This document shows positions 8,542 through 16,487 of a DNA stretch of 54,504 nucleotides, one piece after another. The DNA is from an uncultured Clostridia bacterium (GTDB taxonomy: Bacteria > Bacillota > Clostridia > TANB77 > CAG-508), in contig CAQYCU010000004.1 of assembly GCA_948919095.1 (NCBI GenBank), forward strand, positions 1-54,504, written 5' to 3'. A model generated the notes under the pieces. It made no database searches, was not told where the DNA came from, and worked only from the letters and a program-made list of their open reading frames with translations. Numbering within the stretch: position 1 is the first letter of the stretch; every line of letters starts with the position of its first letter. The position numbers were made by a program, and so were the translations under genes.

Positions 8542-9049
8542 ATATAATTACCTCCTGTGATTATTTTAAATCATAGGAGTTTTTTGTTCTATTTCTTATG
8601 ATACGTAGGTGTGGGTTCTAGCCTTTTTCTCTTTTGGGGTAGAGTTTATTTATATTATCTATTCATAATACGAGTGAAATGTGGCTTATCTCTATATACG
8701 AATTTATATTATTGTAATTATATTATTTTTATATAAAAGAATAGTGAAAAAGTTGTCCTCGCTATTAAATCTCGTTTGAAAAAATTTTTGATACATACTT
8801 TTATTTGTTCATTGGGTGGATAGGTTAATTTATATGGTAATGTTGGCACTTTTACTTTGAGTAAAGTAATAAAATCAGCCTATATAGTTATGTGGTAAAA
8901 TCGTCAAAATAAGAGCAATAAAACCTATACAAACATAATATTTTATGAAACATCTTAATTTTACTATGGCACCTATGACAGATGTACTTTCTCAATATGG
9001 CATTTTTGCTATGGCACCTATGGCAGGTATGGTATTGTGGCATAATAAA
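8542..9049. other. Non-coding repeat-bearing region
   Basis: About 500 bases without a credible ORF. It contains direct repeat copy 1 (8659-8787), a GTCAAAATAAGAGCAATAAA motif shared with 4220, and two copies of CTATGGCACCTATGRCAG (about 8967 and 9009) related to motifs at about 14541, 14735 and 15567. These features suggest replication or control sequence. Confidence 0.5.
8659..8787. repeat. Long direct repeat, copy 1
   Basis: About 129 bases matching 15404-15532 in the same orientation. The last ~58 bases, from TATATAAAAGAATAGTG through GTTGTCCTCGC to GAAAAAATTT, differ at only two positions. The first half, with AATACGAG and ATATACGAATTTAT, is more diverged. A partial third copy lies at 15259-15310. 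Confidence 0.8.
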
Positions 9050-9071
9050 AGCAACTACATTATGAGTTGCT
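9050..9071 (-). terminator. Integrase terminator
   Basis: AGCAACT-loop-AGTTGCT followed on the minus strand by TTTTATTATG, just downstream of the integrase stop. The sequence beyond it (CCACAATACCATA...GCCATAG) is repeated behind the sortase terminator at 15605. Confidence 0.75.
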
Positions 9072-9090
9072 CTATCTATATTCTTATTAC

Positions 9091-10707
9091 TTAATAATTT
9101 ACTGCAAAGGTTCTTACTGTTGCCGGTTGTTTAGTTGTTTTGTACTCTGTAGCTTTATCTATTGCCTTTACTAAGTATTGGGTGGTTTGGAGATATTGGA
9201 AGATGTATTTGTAATCGTCATTACATTTATTAGTATCTCTCTTGATGTTTCTAGTTTGGTTCTTAAATTCTTCCATATTATTTAGTAGGGAATAGATTAG
9301 CTTTAGTCTCTCTTGGTTGTCTTCTGTTGTATCTTCTATATTTGATACTTTCAGTATAACTGTTTTTACTTGTTCCTCTAAACTATGAATATTAACTAAC
9401 CTTACCAATTCTTGCTTGTAATATTTGACTTCTCTTTTCTGCAAAGTATATAAATTTAAGTTTTTTAGTTTTATGAATAGTTCCTCCATATCTTCGCTCG
9501 AGTTCTCCAAAGTTAGAGATGTTATAAAGTCGTCTATTGTTTCAGCAGTTTCTCTTTGTAATTCGTCTTGTGCCTCTGCGTAAATATCCATTGTAGTTTT
9601 AATTTTTGCATGACCCATTAAATTTTGTAATGCTTTTGGTTCTGCTTTTAATAATACACCTAAACTTGCATACAGGTGCCTTAGTTGGTAAATATGCACA
9701 TTTGAAGTTAATACTTCTGTTGGGTTTCGGTTTGGCATTTTCTTTTCGTATGTTGTTAATCTTATTCCGTGCATTTTTACATATCTTCTTGAAATGTCCG
9801 ATTTATTGTAGATACTGAAATCAGTTTATTATCATTTGAGAATATTAAACTTTCAGGGTCTTGTTTGTTTATTCTAGGTTCTATTATCTCTCTTAACATT
9901 GGTGTTATGAATATTGTTCTTTCAGCATTTTCTGTCTTTCCGTCATCTCCTAATATGGTTTTGTCTTCACTACTTTTTGTCAAAGATACTTCGATATGTA
10001 TTATGTTTTCAGTTAGTGAACAATTCTTAGATTTTAAAGCTAGACATTCGCCCGGTCTAACACCTGTTAGCATTAAGAACCATATAACGTCTTTGTATTT
10101 ATCTTCTTCGATAGATAATTGTTGTAGTAGTTTTTTTGTTTCTTCTATATTTAGGGCAGTTACTTTCTTTGTTTTCTTAGTTGCTCTAGGTTTTCTTATT
10201 TTCCCCTCTATATTAAATGGGTTAGCATCCTTGCTTAATTTTTCATATACTACTGCCATTTTGAATACTTCTCTTAATAATGAAAAGATTTTATTCATAT
10301 ATGACTGTGAATAGTTGTATGGTCCTTTTGGGTCTACGAATTGTAATAACTCCTCATTTATCTGCTCTGCCGTAACATTTTGAATTGGTCGTCTTGCTAA
10401 TTTCATTTGTAATATGAGTTCTGCCGTCATTCTCTTTCTCAACATAGAACCCTCTTTTAATTCACGACTTGCCTCTTGCTCTTTTAGGAATTTATCCATT
10501 ATGTCTTCGACCGTAACTCTGTTCTTTTCTATATATGTATTCTTTCTTAATTCTTCTTGAACTTTGTATAACTTTTCTAAAACTTCCTTTTCTGTTTTAG
10601 CATATAGGGGCTTTTGTTTTCCTTTTGGGTCTGTATATCTTGCTCTAAATCGTTTTCTTATTGGGTCATAATTTACACTACCGTTCTCCGTTCTTTCTTC
10701 TTTTCAT
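9091..10707 (-). CDS. int: Tyrosine site-specific integrase, 3 CGGN quadruplets
   Basis: Start ATG 10707 after AAAGGAG. Ordinary reading stops after eight codons (CGG TAG) and is broken again near the catalytic domain. Reading CGGT at 10680-10683, CGGA at 9797-9800 and CGGA at 9766-9769 as single residues gives 537 residues (1617 nt minus 3 divisible by 3). Restored: KRRKNGE-G-SVNYDPIRKRFRARY (SAM-like N-terminus), GVRPGECLALK (catalytic Arg), and IN-G-HFKKICKNA-G-IRLTT before HIYQLRHLYAS (HxxR) and HAKIKTTMDIYA (second His region and Tyr nucleophile). A C-terminal helical extension of about 150 residues follows. It recombines the 12-bp core in tRNA-Gln. Confidence 0.93.
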
Positions 10708-10996
10708 AATTATTATTACACTCCTTTGCACCACGAAAAGAACCTAACATTGTGATATTGTCAATTATCACTTGGCTTGTGTTCTTTTGGGTATTAGATT
10801 TTAACTGCTTGTGTAATTTACATATCAGAATTACATTCACAGTTTTTATGTAATAATATAAACTTACCTTTATCCCTAAATCTATTGCTTACAGTATTTG
10901 GAGATACGTTTTATCCTTTGTAACATATATTATAGAAGTCTTTATTTCGACTTTTAACTGTCGTAACCTTTGTTGGAATTTTACTAATAGTTTATT

Positions 10997-11803
10997 TTAT
11001 GAATTATTACGTATTTCTTCAAAGTATCTATGTATATTATAGAAGTATCTATTATCTTTTATAATCTTAATTATCATATCTTGTTTAACATTATTTAATT
11101 CTCTATCTACTATATTTGATAGATATTCCTCAAATTCTTCAAGTATTTTCTTGAACTCTCTTATATTATCAAAGTTGATATTCACTTCTTCGCCGTCGCC
11201 ATACCTAACTAGATTCTCACACTCTTTTATAATTGTATCGTATCTGTCTCCCCAGTATTGGTATATTAAGAACTCCAAATATGAATAATATTTAACTTTA
11301 TCACAAGATATATATTCCACATACTCTAATAGAAAGTTTATTTTGGCTACCTCTGCCTTGTTTAGTGCAGTCTTACTTTCTATTTTAATTGAAATCTTAT
11401 CTACTACTTCTTTTAAGATGTTATTATTAACATAGGTTACAAATATATATGGGTTTAAGTCATTAGATAGATTTTGAAATTTTACCTCGTCCATAAACTT
11501 ATCGAACGAACCTAAAGTGTTGTTGCCCCATTCTTCAACGTCATAACTATTTAATATGTCGCTTTTTCCTCCAATTCGTCCTAATAAGTAATCTAGTGAA
11601 ACGTCTAATGTATCTGCAACTTTTATTAAATTTGCAACTGTGAGACCTCGCCCCTCCTTAGAACTTTCTACATAAGTAAGTGTCTGTCGTTGAACTCCTA
11701 TTGTATCAGCCAATTGTTCTACTGATATTCCTTTTGCTATTCTTGCTAATTTTAATCTGTCTGCTAGAGTTTTCGTATAATTATTGTTTTCTTTTTCCTC
11801 CAT
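10997..11803 (-). CDS. XRE-family repressor-like regulator
   Basis: 268 residues. Residues about 12-70 are a Cro/C1 helix-turn-helix (LADRLKLARIAKGISVEQLADTIGVQRQTL..., ending LDVSLDYLLGR). The rest is a helical domain without recognised peptidase or ligand motif. It is divergent from the plus-strand genes starting at 11970 and faces an operator-like region with repeated GTTACTAA/TTAGTAAC half-sites, consistent with a lysogeny-type repressor of the helicase/xis operon. RBS TAGGAGATG. Confidence 0.85.
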   Translation of the reverse strand: MEEKENNNYTKTLADRLKLARIAKGISVEQLADTIGVQRQTLTYVESSKEGRGLTVANLIKVADTLDVSLDYLLGRIGGKSDILNSYDVEEWGNNTLGSFDKFMDEVKFQNLSNDLNPYIFVTYVNNNILKEVVDKISIKIESKTALNKAEVAKINFLLEYVEYISCDKVKYYSYLEFLIYQYWGDRYDTIIKECENLVRYGDGEEVNINFDNIREFKKILEEFEEYLSNIVDRELNNVKQDMIIKIIKDNRYFYNIHRYFEEIRNNS

Positions 11804-11827
11804 TTTAATACATCTCCTATCCGTATT

Positions 11828-11853
11828 GTTACTAATTTATAAATTTTAGTAAC
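11828..11853. promoter_or_regulatory. Operator-like inverted repeat
   Basis: GTTACTAA (11828-11835) and TTAGTAAC (11846-11853) form an inverted repeat in the divergent intergenic region; another AGTAAC half-site follows the plus-strand -10 box at about 11906. Likely binding sites of the XRE repressor. Confidence 0.6.
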
Positions 11854-11870
11854 TTTTTTGTTATTTTCTC

Positions 11871-11899
11871 TTGACATCAGTTTTGTTGTCTGTTATATT
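11871..11899 (+). promoter_or_regulatory. Promoter of the rightward element operon
   Basis: TTGACA at 11871-11876 and TATATT at 11894-11899 with a 17-base spacer, flanked by GTAAC half-sites, 70 bases upstream of the 11970 gene. Confidence 0.75.
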
Positions 11900-11969
11900 A
11901 TATATAGTAACATATTTGTTAAGGGCTTGTCAACCTTTAGCATAAATATTTTTTGAGAGGAGTGAGTTT

Positions 11970-12137
11970 ATGGAAGAAAACAAAGACGAATTACTAAGAT
12001 GTAGTATTTGTGGCGACATTCTTGAACCTAATGACTTTGGTAACAATGCCGAACCTGTCAACAATGGTATATGTTGTGATGTTTGTAATTTTGCTTATGT
12101 AATTCCTGCTAGAATTAAACTATCCAATAAGAAATAA
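11970..12137 (+). CDS. Small zinc-ribbon-like protein
   Basis: 55 residues after GAGAGGAGTGAG. Contains CSICGD at residues 11-16 and CCDVC at 35-39, a four-cysteine CxxC...CxxC arrangement suggesting a zinc ribbon. First gene of the repressed rightward operon; possibly a DNA-binding or adaptor protein. Confidence 0.65.
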   Translation: MEENKDELLRCSICGDILEPNDFGNNAEPVNNGICCDVCNFAYVIPARIKLSNKK

Positions 12138-12181
12138 GACTTGGTAATTACAAAATTATTTTTTGAAAGGAGTTTTTATTT

Positions 12182-12472
12182 ATGGCTAGGTCTGTTACAG
12201 TAAATGAAATTGCAGAACTTCTACTAGAGATTTTACAGAGTACTAAAGATTCAGCTAATAGTGTTACTAATGAAAAACTTTTGACTGTTGAACAGATTTG
12301 TAATTTGACACGGCTTTAAGGAACGGCTTTATTCGTTCGGAACTTCGCAATGGCAACCTTGCTTATGAAAAGTATCGGCGAGGGAACAGGTCAAATTCGC
12401 ATACCTGAGACAGATTATAAGAATTATAGAGCCAAGGCTCGTGAAAGGGGAAATTGTTATAATGGATATTAA
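12182..12472 (+). CDS. xis: Excisionase-like HTH protein, 3 CGGC quadruplets
   Basis: ATG 12182 follows GAAAGGAG. In the standard code the frame hits TAA five bases after the first CGG. With CGGC at 12311-12314, 12324-12327 and 12376-12379 each read as one residue, 95 residues result (291 nt minus 3 divisible by 3): LLTVEQICNLT-G-FKE-G-FIRSELRNGNLAYEKY-G-EGTGQIRIPETDYKNYRAK. This is the winged-helix excisionase pattern, with the recognition helix around FIRSELRNG and the wing RIP.xDY. A CGGA straddling TCG GAA between sites 2 and 3 must be read as normal triplets, showing frame dependence. It overlaps the next start by 11 bases. Confidence 0.9.
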
Positions 12473-14057
12473 CATTAAAAATGAAGTGCCTACCGTGGAA
12501 AGTTCAGCACCTCATATCAACACAGAGGAAACAGATACAAGTTCTGTTTCTTCTACCGAATACAATTATACTAAAGAATCAGCTAATAGTCAAACTAATG
12601 AAGATGATACACTTATTATAGAGGGAGATTATCCTTGTTCGGAAGAACTCCAAGAATTGATAGATAGATGTAATATCATTCGTCTTAATGGAACATTACA
12701 TACATATAAGAACGGAACTTTTGTACCTGACATAGATTTGATTTGTTCTAAGATATTTAAACTTTGTAATGATATGACACCTACCAAAGCTACTAGCTTT
12801 TTAAAAGGTGTTGAATTGGAACTTATGAATAATGATGTAGAGTTACAGGAAAGTCCCTCTAATTATATTGGTTTTAATAATTGTGTGTTGGATATACAGG
12901 ATAGCAAAGATTATGAGTTCAGCCCAACTACTTTTATTTTAATTAACAAATTAAGTATAGATTATTACCCAATGAATAGTTTTGAATTTAATTCAGCTAA
13001 TGTTGAAGTTGTAAATCGTTACTTTCGTAAAGTTAGTTGTGGTAACCCTGAACTAGAGAAATTTCTATACCTTATAATTCTAGTTTGCATTTTAAGAGAT
13101 AACACTTTTAATACTGCATTTGTTTTAACAGGAAATAACCGTAATGAAGATGACGGTCGTAGTGAATTTATAAAGATAATTGATAGAATTAACGGCAATA
13201 GTGTGTCTCACGAGAATTTGAGACAACTTGCTAATTCTAAATCTTCATTAGAATTATATGGTAAAACTTGTAATATTTCCGAAGAAGTGGAACGTCCTAA
13301 TATTTCTTGTATGGATAATATAAGAAAATTGATTTTGGGAAAAGAACTAAAGGCTAGTGATACATTTAAGTTTTCTCCATATACTACATTGTTAATAAAT
13401 GTTAAAGAAATCTTAGACTTTGGAACTGCATTATTTGGCTTAAAAGGTTATTTTAAGATTATACCTTTTAATGCTAAACGTCCTATAAGTAAGAGTATAA
13501 CAGATAATTTATTTACACCAGCTAACTTATTGTATATTGTTTTGAAAGGTATTACAATTTATAATCAGGTTTTAAGAACTGGTAACGGTAAATTGCCTGT
13601 TGTTGATGTTATAGAAACTGCAACAGCTGAATATTTTTACGATAATAATAGTGTTAAGCAGTATTTTAGAGATACTCCTATAAAAGGAATTGTATGTAAA
13701 TCAACTTGTTATTTCGATTATTGTGAATACTGTGGAGATAACAACTTGAAACGAGTTAGCAGAGCCAATTTTGGTATTGAAGTTAGGAAATGTGGATATG
13801 AAAGGAAACGCCCGTCTTTTAAGGGAAAGCGAATACAATGTTATATGGAACAGGACTTCGACCTTGATAAATGCAGAGCAGATTATCTTGAACGTTGGAA
13901 TAAGCAGAGTACTAATAAACTTGAAGATAAAGACATTATTTATGAAAATCTTGTTAATTTTATCAATGGCTATGAAGAAGATTATATAGAGGATATTGGA
14001 AATGGAACATTCGGGCTTGGAAATGGTGAAGAACTCGATTTTGACTTCGGTACCTAA
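12462..14057 (+). CDS. D5/P4-like replication helicase with variant Walker A
   Basis: 531 residues from ATG 12462 (AAGGGG upstream; a GTG at 12441 lies before that RBS). The middle resembles phage/plasmid P4-alpha and poxvirus D5 helicases: LTGNNRNEDDGRSEFIKIID in the Walker A position, NLRQLANSKSSLELYGKTCNISEEVERP, then KLILGKELKASDTFKFSPYTTLLINVKEI (sensor/arginine-finger region). The C-terminus has the winged-helix VSRANFGIEVRKCGYERKRPSFKGKR. The Walker A is GRS instead of GKS. An acidic Ser/Thr-rich N-terminus is not a primase. Probably the element's replication initiator helicase. Confidence 0.8.
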   Translation: MDINIKNEVPTVESSAPHINTEETDTSSVSSTEYNYTKESANSQTNEDDTLIIEGDYPCSEELQELIDRCNIIRLNGTLHTYKNGTFVPDIDLICSKIFKLCNDMTPTKATSFLKGVELELMNNDVELQESPSNYIGFNNCVLDIQDSKDYEFSPTTFILINKLSIDYYPMNSFEFNSANVEVVNRYFRKVSCGNPELEKFLYLIILVCILRDNTFNTAFVLTGNNRNEDDGRSEFIKIIDRINGNSVSHENLRQLANSKSSLELYGKTCNISEEVERPNISCMDNIRKLILGKELKASDTFKFSPYTTLLINVKEILDFGTALFGLKGYFKIIPFNAKRPISKSITDNLFTPANLLYIVLKGITIYNQVLRTGNGKLPVVDVIETATAEYFYDNNSVKQYFRDTPIKGIVCKSTCYFDYCEYCGDNNLKRVSRANFGIEVRKCGYERKRPSFKGKRIQCYMEQDFDLDKCRADYLERWNKQSTNKLEDKDIIYENLVNFINGYEEDYIEDIGNGTFGLGNGEELDFDFGT

Positions 14058-14535
14058 AGACGGTTTTTATAAGAAGTGTAAAGCATTATCACAGGGAGAC
14101 AATGAGTGCCTAAAAGACTTGCTATTTGAAAGGTTTATTGCTAGAGATAGTGGAGACGAACCGGAAGAAGATTTGAAATTTGTAGGTAATAGAGAAGTTG
14201 ACATTGAAGTAGACGGAGATTTTATTTATGATTATACTTTTTGTGAGACTGATAGAGATTTTGAAATAGTGGCTAGACATAGAATTGATAAAATGCGTAG
14301 ATGTTATGATAGGAAACACGATTACAAGATTAAAGTTTATTTGAAGTTCTGTAGATTAACTAAGAGGAAAGGTATTCCAATGCCTACATTTGACGATTTG
14401 GTATTATATTCTCTGCAACCTGAACGTTACCAAGACAAATTGAAGTTTTTTAAGGAATTGCTCGAGGCTTATCACGAAGAAATTACTAGAGCATTGAATA
14501 AAAGAGTTGACGACGAGTGGGTTGTTGAGTGGTAG
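14002..14535 (+). CDS. Hypothetical protein following the helicase
   Basis: 177 residues from ATG 14002 (AGAGGATATTGGAA upstream), overlapping the end of the helicase gene by 56 bases in another frame, so translationally coupled. Acidic N-terminal half, basic helical C-terminal half. A TTG two codons earlier is an alternative start. No domain recognised; position suggests a replication accessory. Confidence 0.6.
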   Translation: MEHSGLEMVKNSILTSVPKDGFYKKCKALSQGDNECLKDLLFERFIARDSGDEPEEDLKFVGNREVDIEVDGDFIYDYTFCETDRDFEIVARHRIDKMRRCYDRKHDYKIKVYLKFCRLTKRKGIPMPTFDDLVLYSLQPERYQDKLKFFKELLEAYHEEITRALNKRVDDEWVVEW

Positions 14536-15100
14536 CTTTCGTTATGGTTCCTATGGTAGATGTTGATATAGATTTATATATAGGGGTTGGGGTTCTCCAA
14601 CTCCTTATATTGTAATTGTTCGTATTAGATATTGCATAAAATAAGGAAAATCTTGATATTTACTTATTCCTAAAAATCCTGAAAATAAAGCAAATTAAAG
14701 GGTTCGAGATATTCTGAAATTTATAGGTTCTTGGTATGGTTGCTATGGTAGGTGTTATTGGTTCTACTTTTGTTGTACCTTATTTCATACTTTAGTATCT
14801 GTTTGTATTATTGTTTTCTAATATACATATAGGTTATATGGTCTGGTCTTATTGTTTAGTGGTCGTGGCTTATATTGTTATTTCATTTACTGGTACTGGG
14901 ATATGCTCCTTGTAGTAGTATCTTTATATTGGTTCACTATGTGTACTTGGATATTTTCCTTGTATGTATCTTGACTTGTCGCTCCTGCTTTTGCTCCTGC
15001 ATATATCTTGGTATTTCACAATAGGTGCTGGAGGATATGTTCTTAATTCGCTACACATACAAGGACAGGTTCCCTGTACTTGTCTTGACTTGGAGAGATT

Positions 15101-15151
15101 TTAAGAGAATATCATTAGTTTTGCCCCCTCGTTATAATGATATTCTCTTAA
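15101..15151. repeat. Perfect 17-bp inverted repeat, origin or ncRNA candidate
   Basis: TTAAGAGAATATCATTA at 15101-15117 and its exact complement at 15135-15151, around a 17-base loop containing GCCCCCTCG, the most C-rich run in the area. No adjacent ORF explains it as a terminator. Confidence 0.65.
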
Positions 15152-15258
15152 TCTTAACCCTTGTCTTATGTTTTATACTTGTAGTAAGTAATATTGGAGA
15201 CTAGGGCAGGGAATATCCTATCCTACCTTAGCTTAACGGAGAGAGGTTGAACTCTCTC

Positions 15259-15310
15259 CTTATCTCTATATACGATTTATATTATTGTAGTATATTATTA
15301 TATAGAATAG
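15259..15310. repeat. Partial third copy of the long direct repeat
   Basis: CTTATCTCTATATACGA followed by TTTATATTATTGTA and TATAGAATAG matches 8684-8733 of copy 1 with a few gaps. Confidence 0.6.
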
Positions 15311-15403
15311 ACAAGTGGCCGGGTGTGGTGGTACTTCATTACTTGTCGTTTTCTCCCTTAGGTGGCAGGAATTTTTGTGTCCTTCCATTCCTTAAACGTT
15401 GTC

Positions 15404-15532
15404 TATATCTAATACGAGCGAAAGGTGGTTATACACTCATATACGAATTTATTATATTTAATATATATATTATTTATATAAAAGAATAGTGAAAAAGTTG
15501 TCCTCGCCATTAAATTTCGTTTGAAAAAATTT
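15404..15532. repeat. Long direct repeat, copy 2
   Basis: Matches 8659-8787 in direct orientation; see copy 1. The two copies flank the integrase-to-helicase block. Confidence 0.8.
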
Positions 15533-15604
15533 AGAGCAATTAAACTTGAATATTGTAGTTCTCGCTATGGTACCTATGGTTGCTATGGAATTGTGGTATA
15601 ATAA

Positions 15605-15633
15605 AAGTCCACTCTCCTTTAGTTAGTGAACTT
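15605..15633 (-). terminator. Sortase gene terminator
   Basis: AAGTTCACT pairs with AGTGGACTT (one G-T pair) and runs into TTTTATTATA on the minus strand, immediately after the sortase stop. Confidence 0.7.
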
Positions 15634-15638
15634 CCATG

Positions 15639-16424
15639 TTATTTTATTTTCTTCGCTACTACTGCAAATCTACCGTTCTTTTGTGAATAATCACAAGTTG
15701 AAAGAGTTAGCAGTTGGTCGCCATATATTGCAGTTTTGCCTGTGTCATATAGACTAGCTTGTTTTACATTATTTACATAGTCGTTATAGTCTGAAATACT
15801 ATCTGCATTTACAAAGTAGTAGTATCTAAAGACATTGGTTTCGTCTTGATAGTACACTCGAGAGTTAAAGGCTGATATTATTTCATACTCATTGTCTTCT
15901 TTTGTTGTTGTAAATCTTATTGTAGGGTGTTGCTTATAATAATCTTGATTCTTGTAATTGATTAAATCTTCAAACATTAGTCCTTTAGTATTCCTGTGTC
16001 CGTATATCAATAAGTTTTCACTTGGTTTATTGAAGTTATAATCTTTATCTAGGAATATTGAACCACCTTTGACTTGCTCCTTAGTGTAACTATGGTTGAG
16101 ATAATATTCATTGTCTTGCCCCTGTAATACTGGATAACTGATGTTGGTTCCTGTTATTTCTAACCACCCTATAATATCACTATTGGTTTTCTTTAATTCT
16201 GCCACTTGTAACATTCTTTCATTCTGTACTGGTGTTATATCTTCCTGTGGTATATCTATTGTATCTATTACTTGTGATATTTCTTTTTGTTTCTCATTGT
16301 CTATATGCTCACTAGCCTTAATCTTTATGAATAGGATAATAGAACATATACATAGTAGTAGTAATAATATTAGTAGTGTTCTTTTGAATTTACTGTTAGT
16401 TCCTTTTGCTTTGTGTTTAGCCAT
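15639..16424 (-). CDS. srtB: Class B sortase
   Basis: 261 residues: basic N-terminus, membrane anchor at about 14-32, then the sortase barrel. Visible active site: His in IYGHRNTKG (about 140), Cys in LTLSTCDYS (about 244), Arg in KNGRFAVVA near the end. DIIGWLEITGTNISYPVLQG is typical of class B. It would attach the adjacent TPKTG protein to peptidoglycan on the outer face of the membrane. Downstream of and co-oriented with its likely substrate gene, 63 bases apart. Cargo of the mobile element. Confidence 0.9.
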   Translation of the reverse strand: MAKHKAKGTNSKFKRTLLILLLLLCICSIILFIKIKASEHIDNEKQKEISQVIDTIDIPQEDITPVQNERMLQVAELKKTNSDIIGWLEITGTNISYPVLQGQDNEYYLNHSYTKEQVKGGSIFLDKDYNFNKPSENLLIYGHRNTKGLMFEDLINYKNQDYYKQHPTIRFTTTKEDNEYEIISAFNSRVYYQDETNVFRYYYFVNADSISDYNDYVNNVKQASLYDTGKTAIYGDQLLTLSTCDYSQKNGRFAVVAKKIK

Positions 16425-16487
16425 TATTCATACTTCCTTTATATAATAAACTGGGTAGACACATATTGTTATATCTACCCTTATTGT

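Larger units (their letters stand above)
14536..15600. other. Long non-coding region with repeats and origin-like hairpin
   Basis: About 1.1 kb without a convincing gene on either strand (an 80-codon plus-strand frame at 15247 has no RBS and untypical composition). It holds TATGGYNCCTATGG-type repeats, a 17-bp perfect inverted repeat (15101-15151), an 8-bp GGAGAGAG hairpin at about 15238, a short GC-rich stretch near 15320, and repeat copy 2. Its position just after the replication genes makes it a candidate origin region. Confidence 0.5.

Noticed and set aside
12301..12380. Classical programmed +1 frameshifting on a slippery heptamer with stimulatory signals
   Set aside because: No shared upstream Shine-Dalgarno-like spacer, stop codon or P-site codon is common to the sites; only in-frame CGG is shared.
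15238..15260. GGAGAGAG hairpin with TTCAAC loop as a tRNA T-arm (possible CGGN decoder)
   Set aside because: The stem is 8 bp with a 6-base loop and no acceptor, D or anticodon arms can be drawn around it.
15247..15489. 80-codon plus-strand frame as a gene
   Set aside because: No RBS, hydrophobic low-complexity translation, and overlap with the repeated non-coding sequence.
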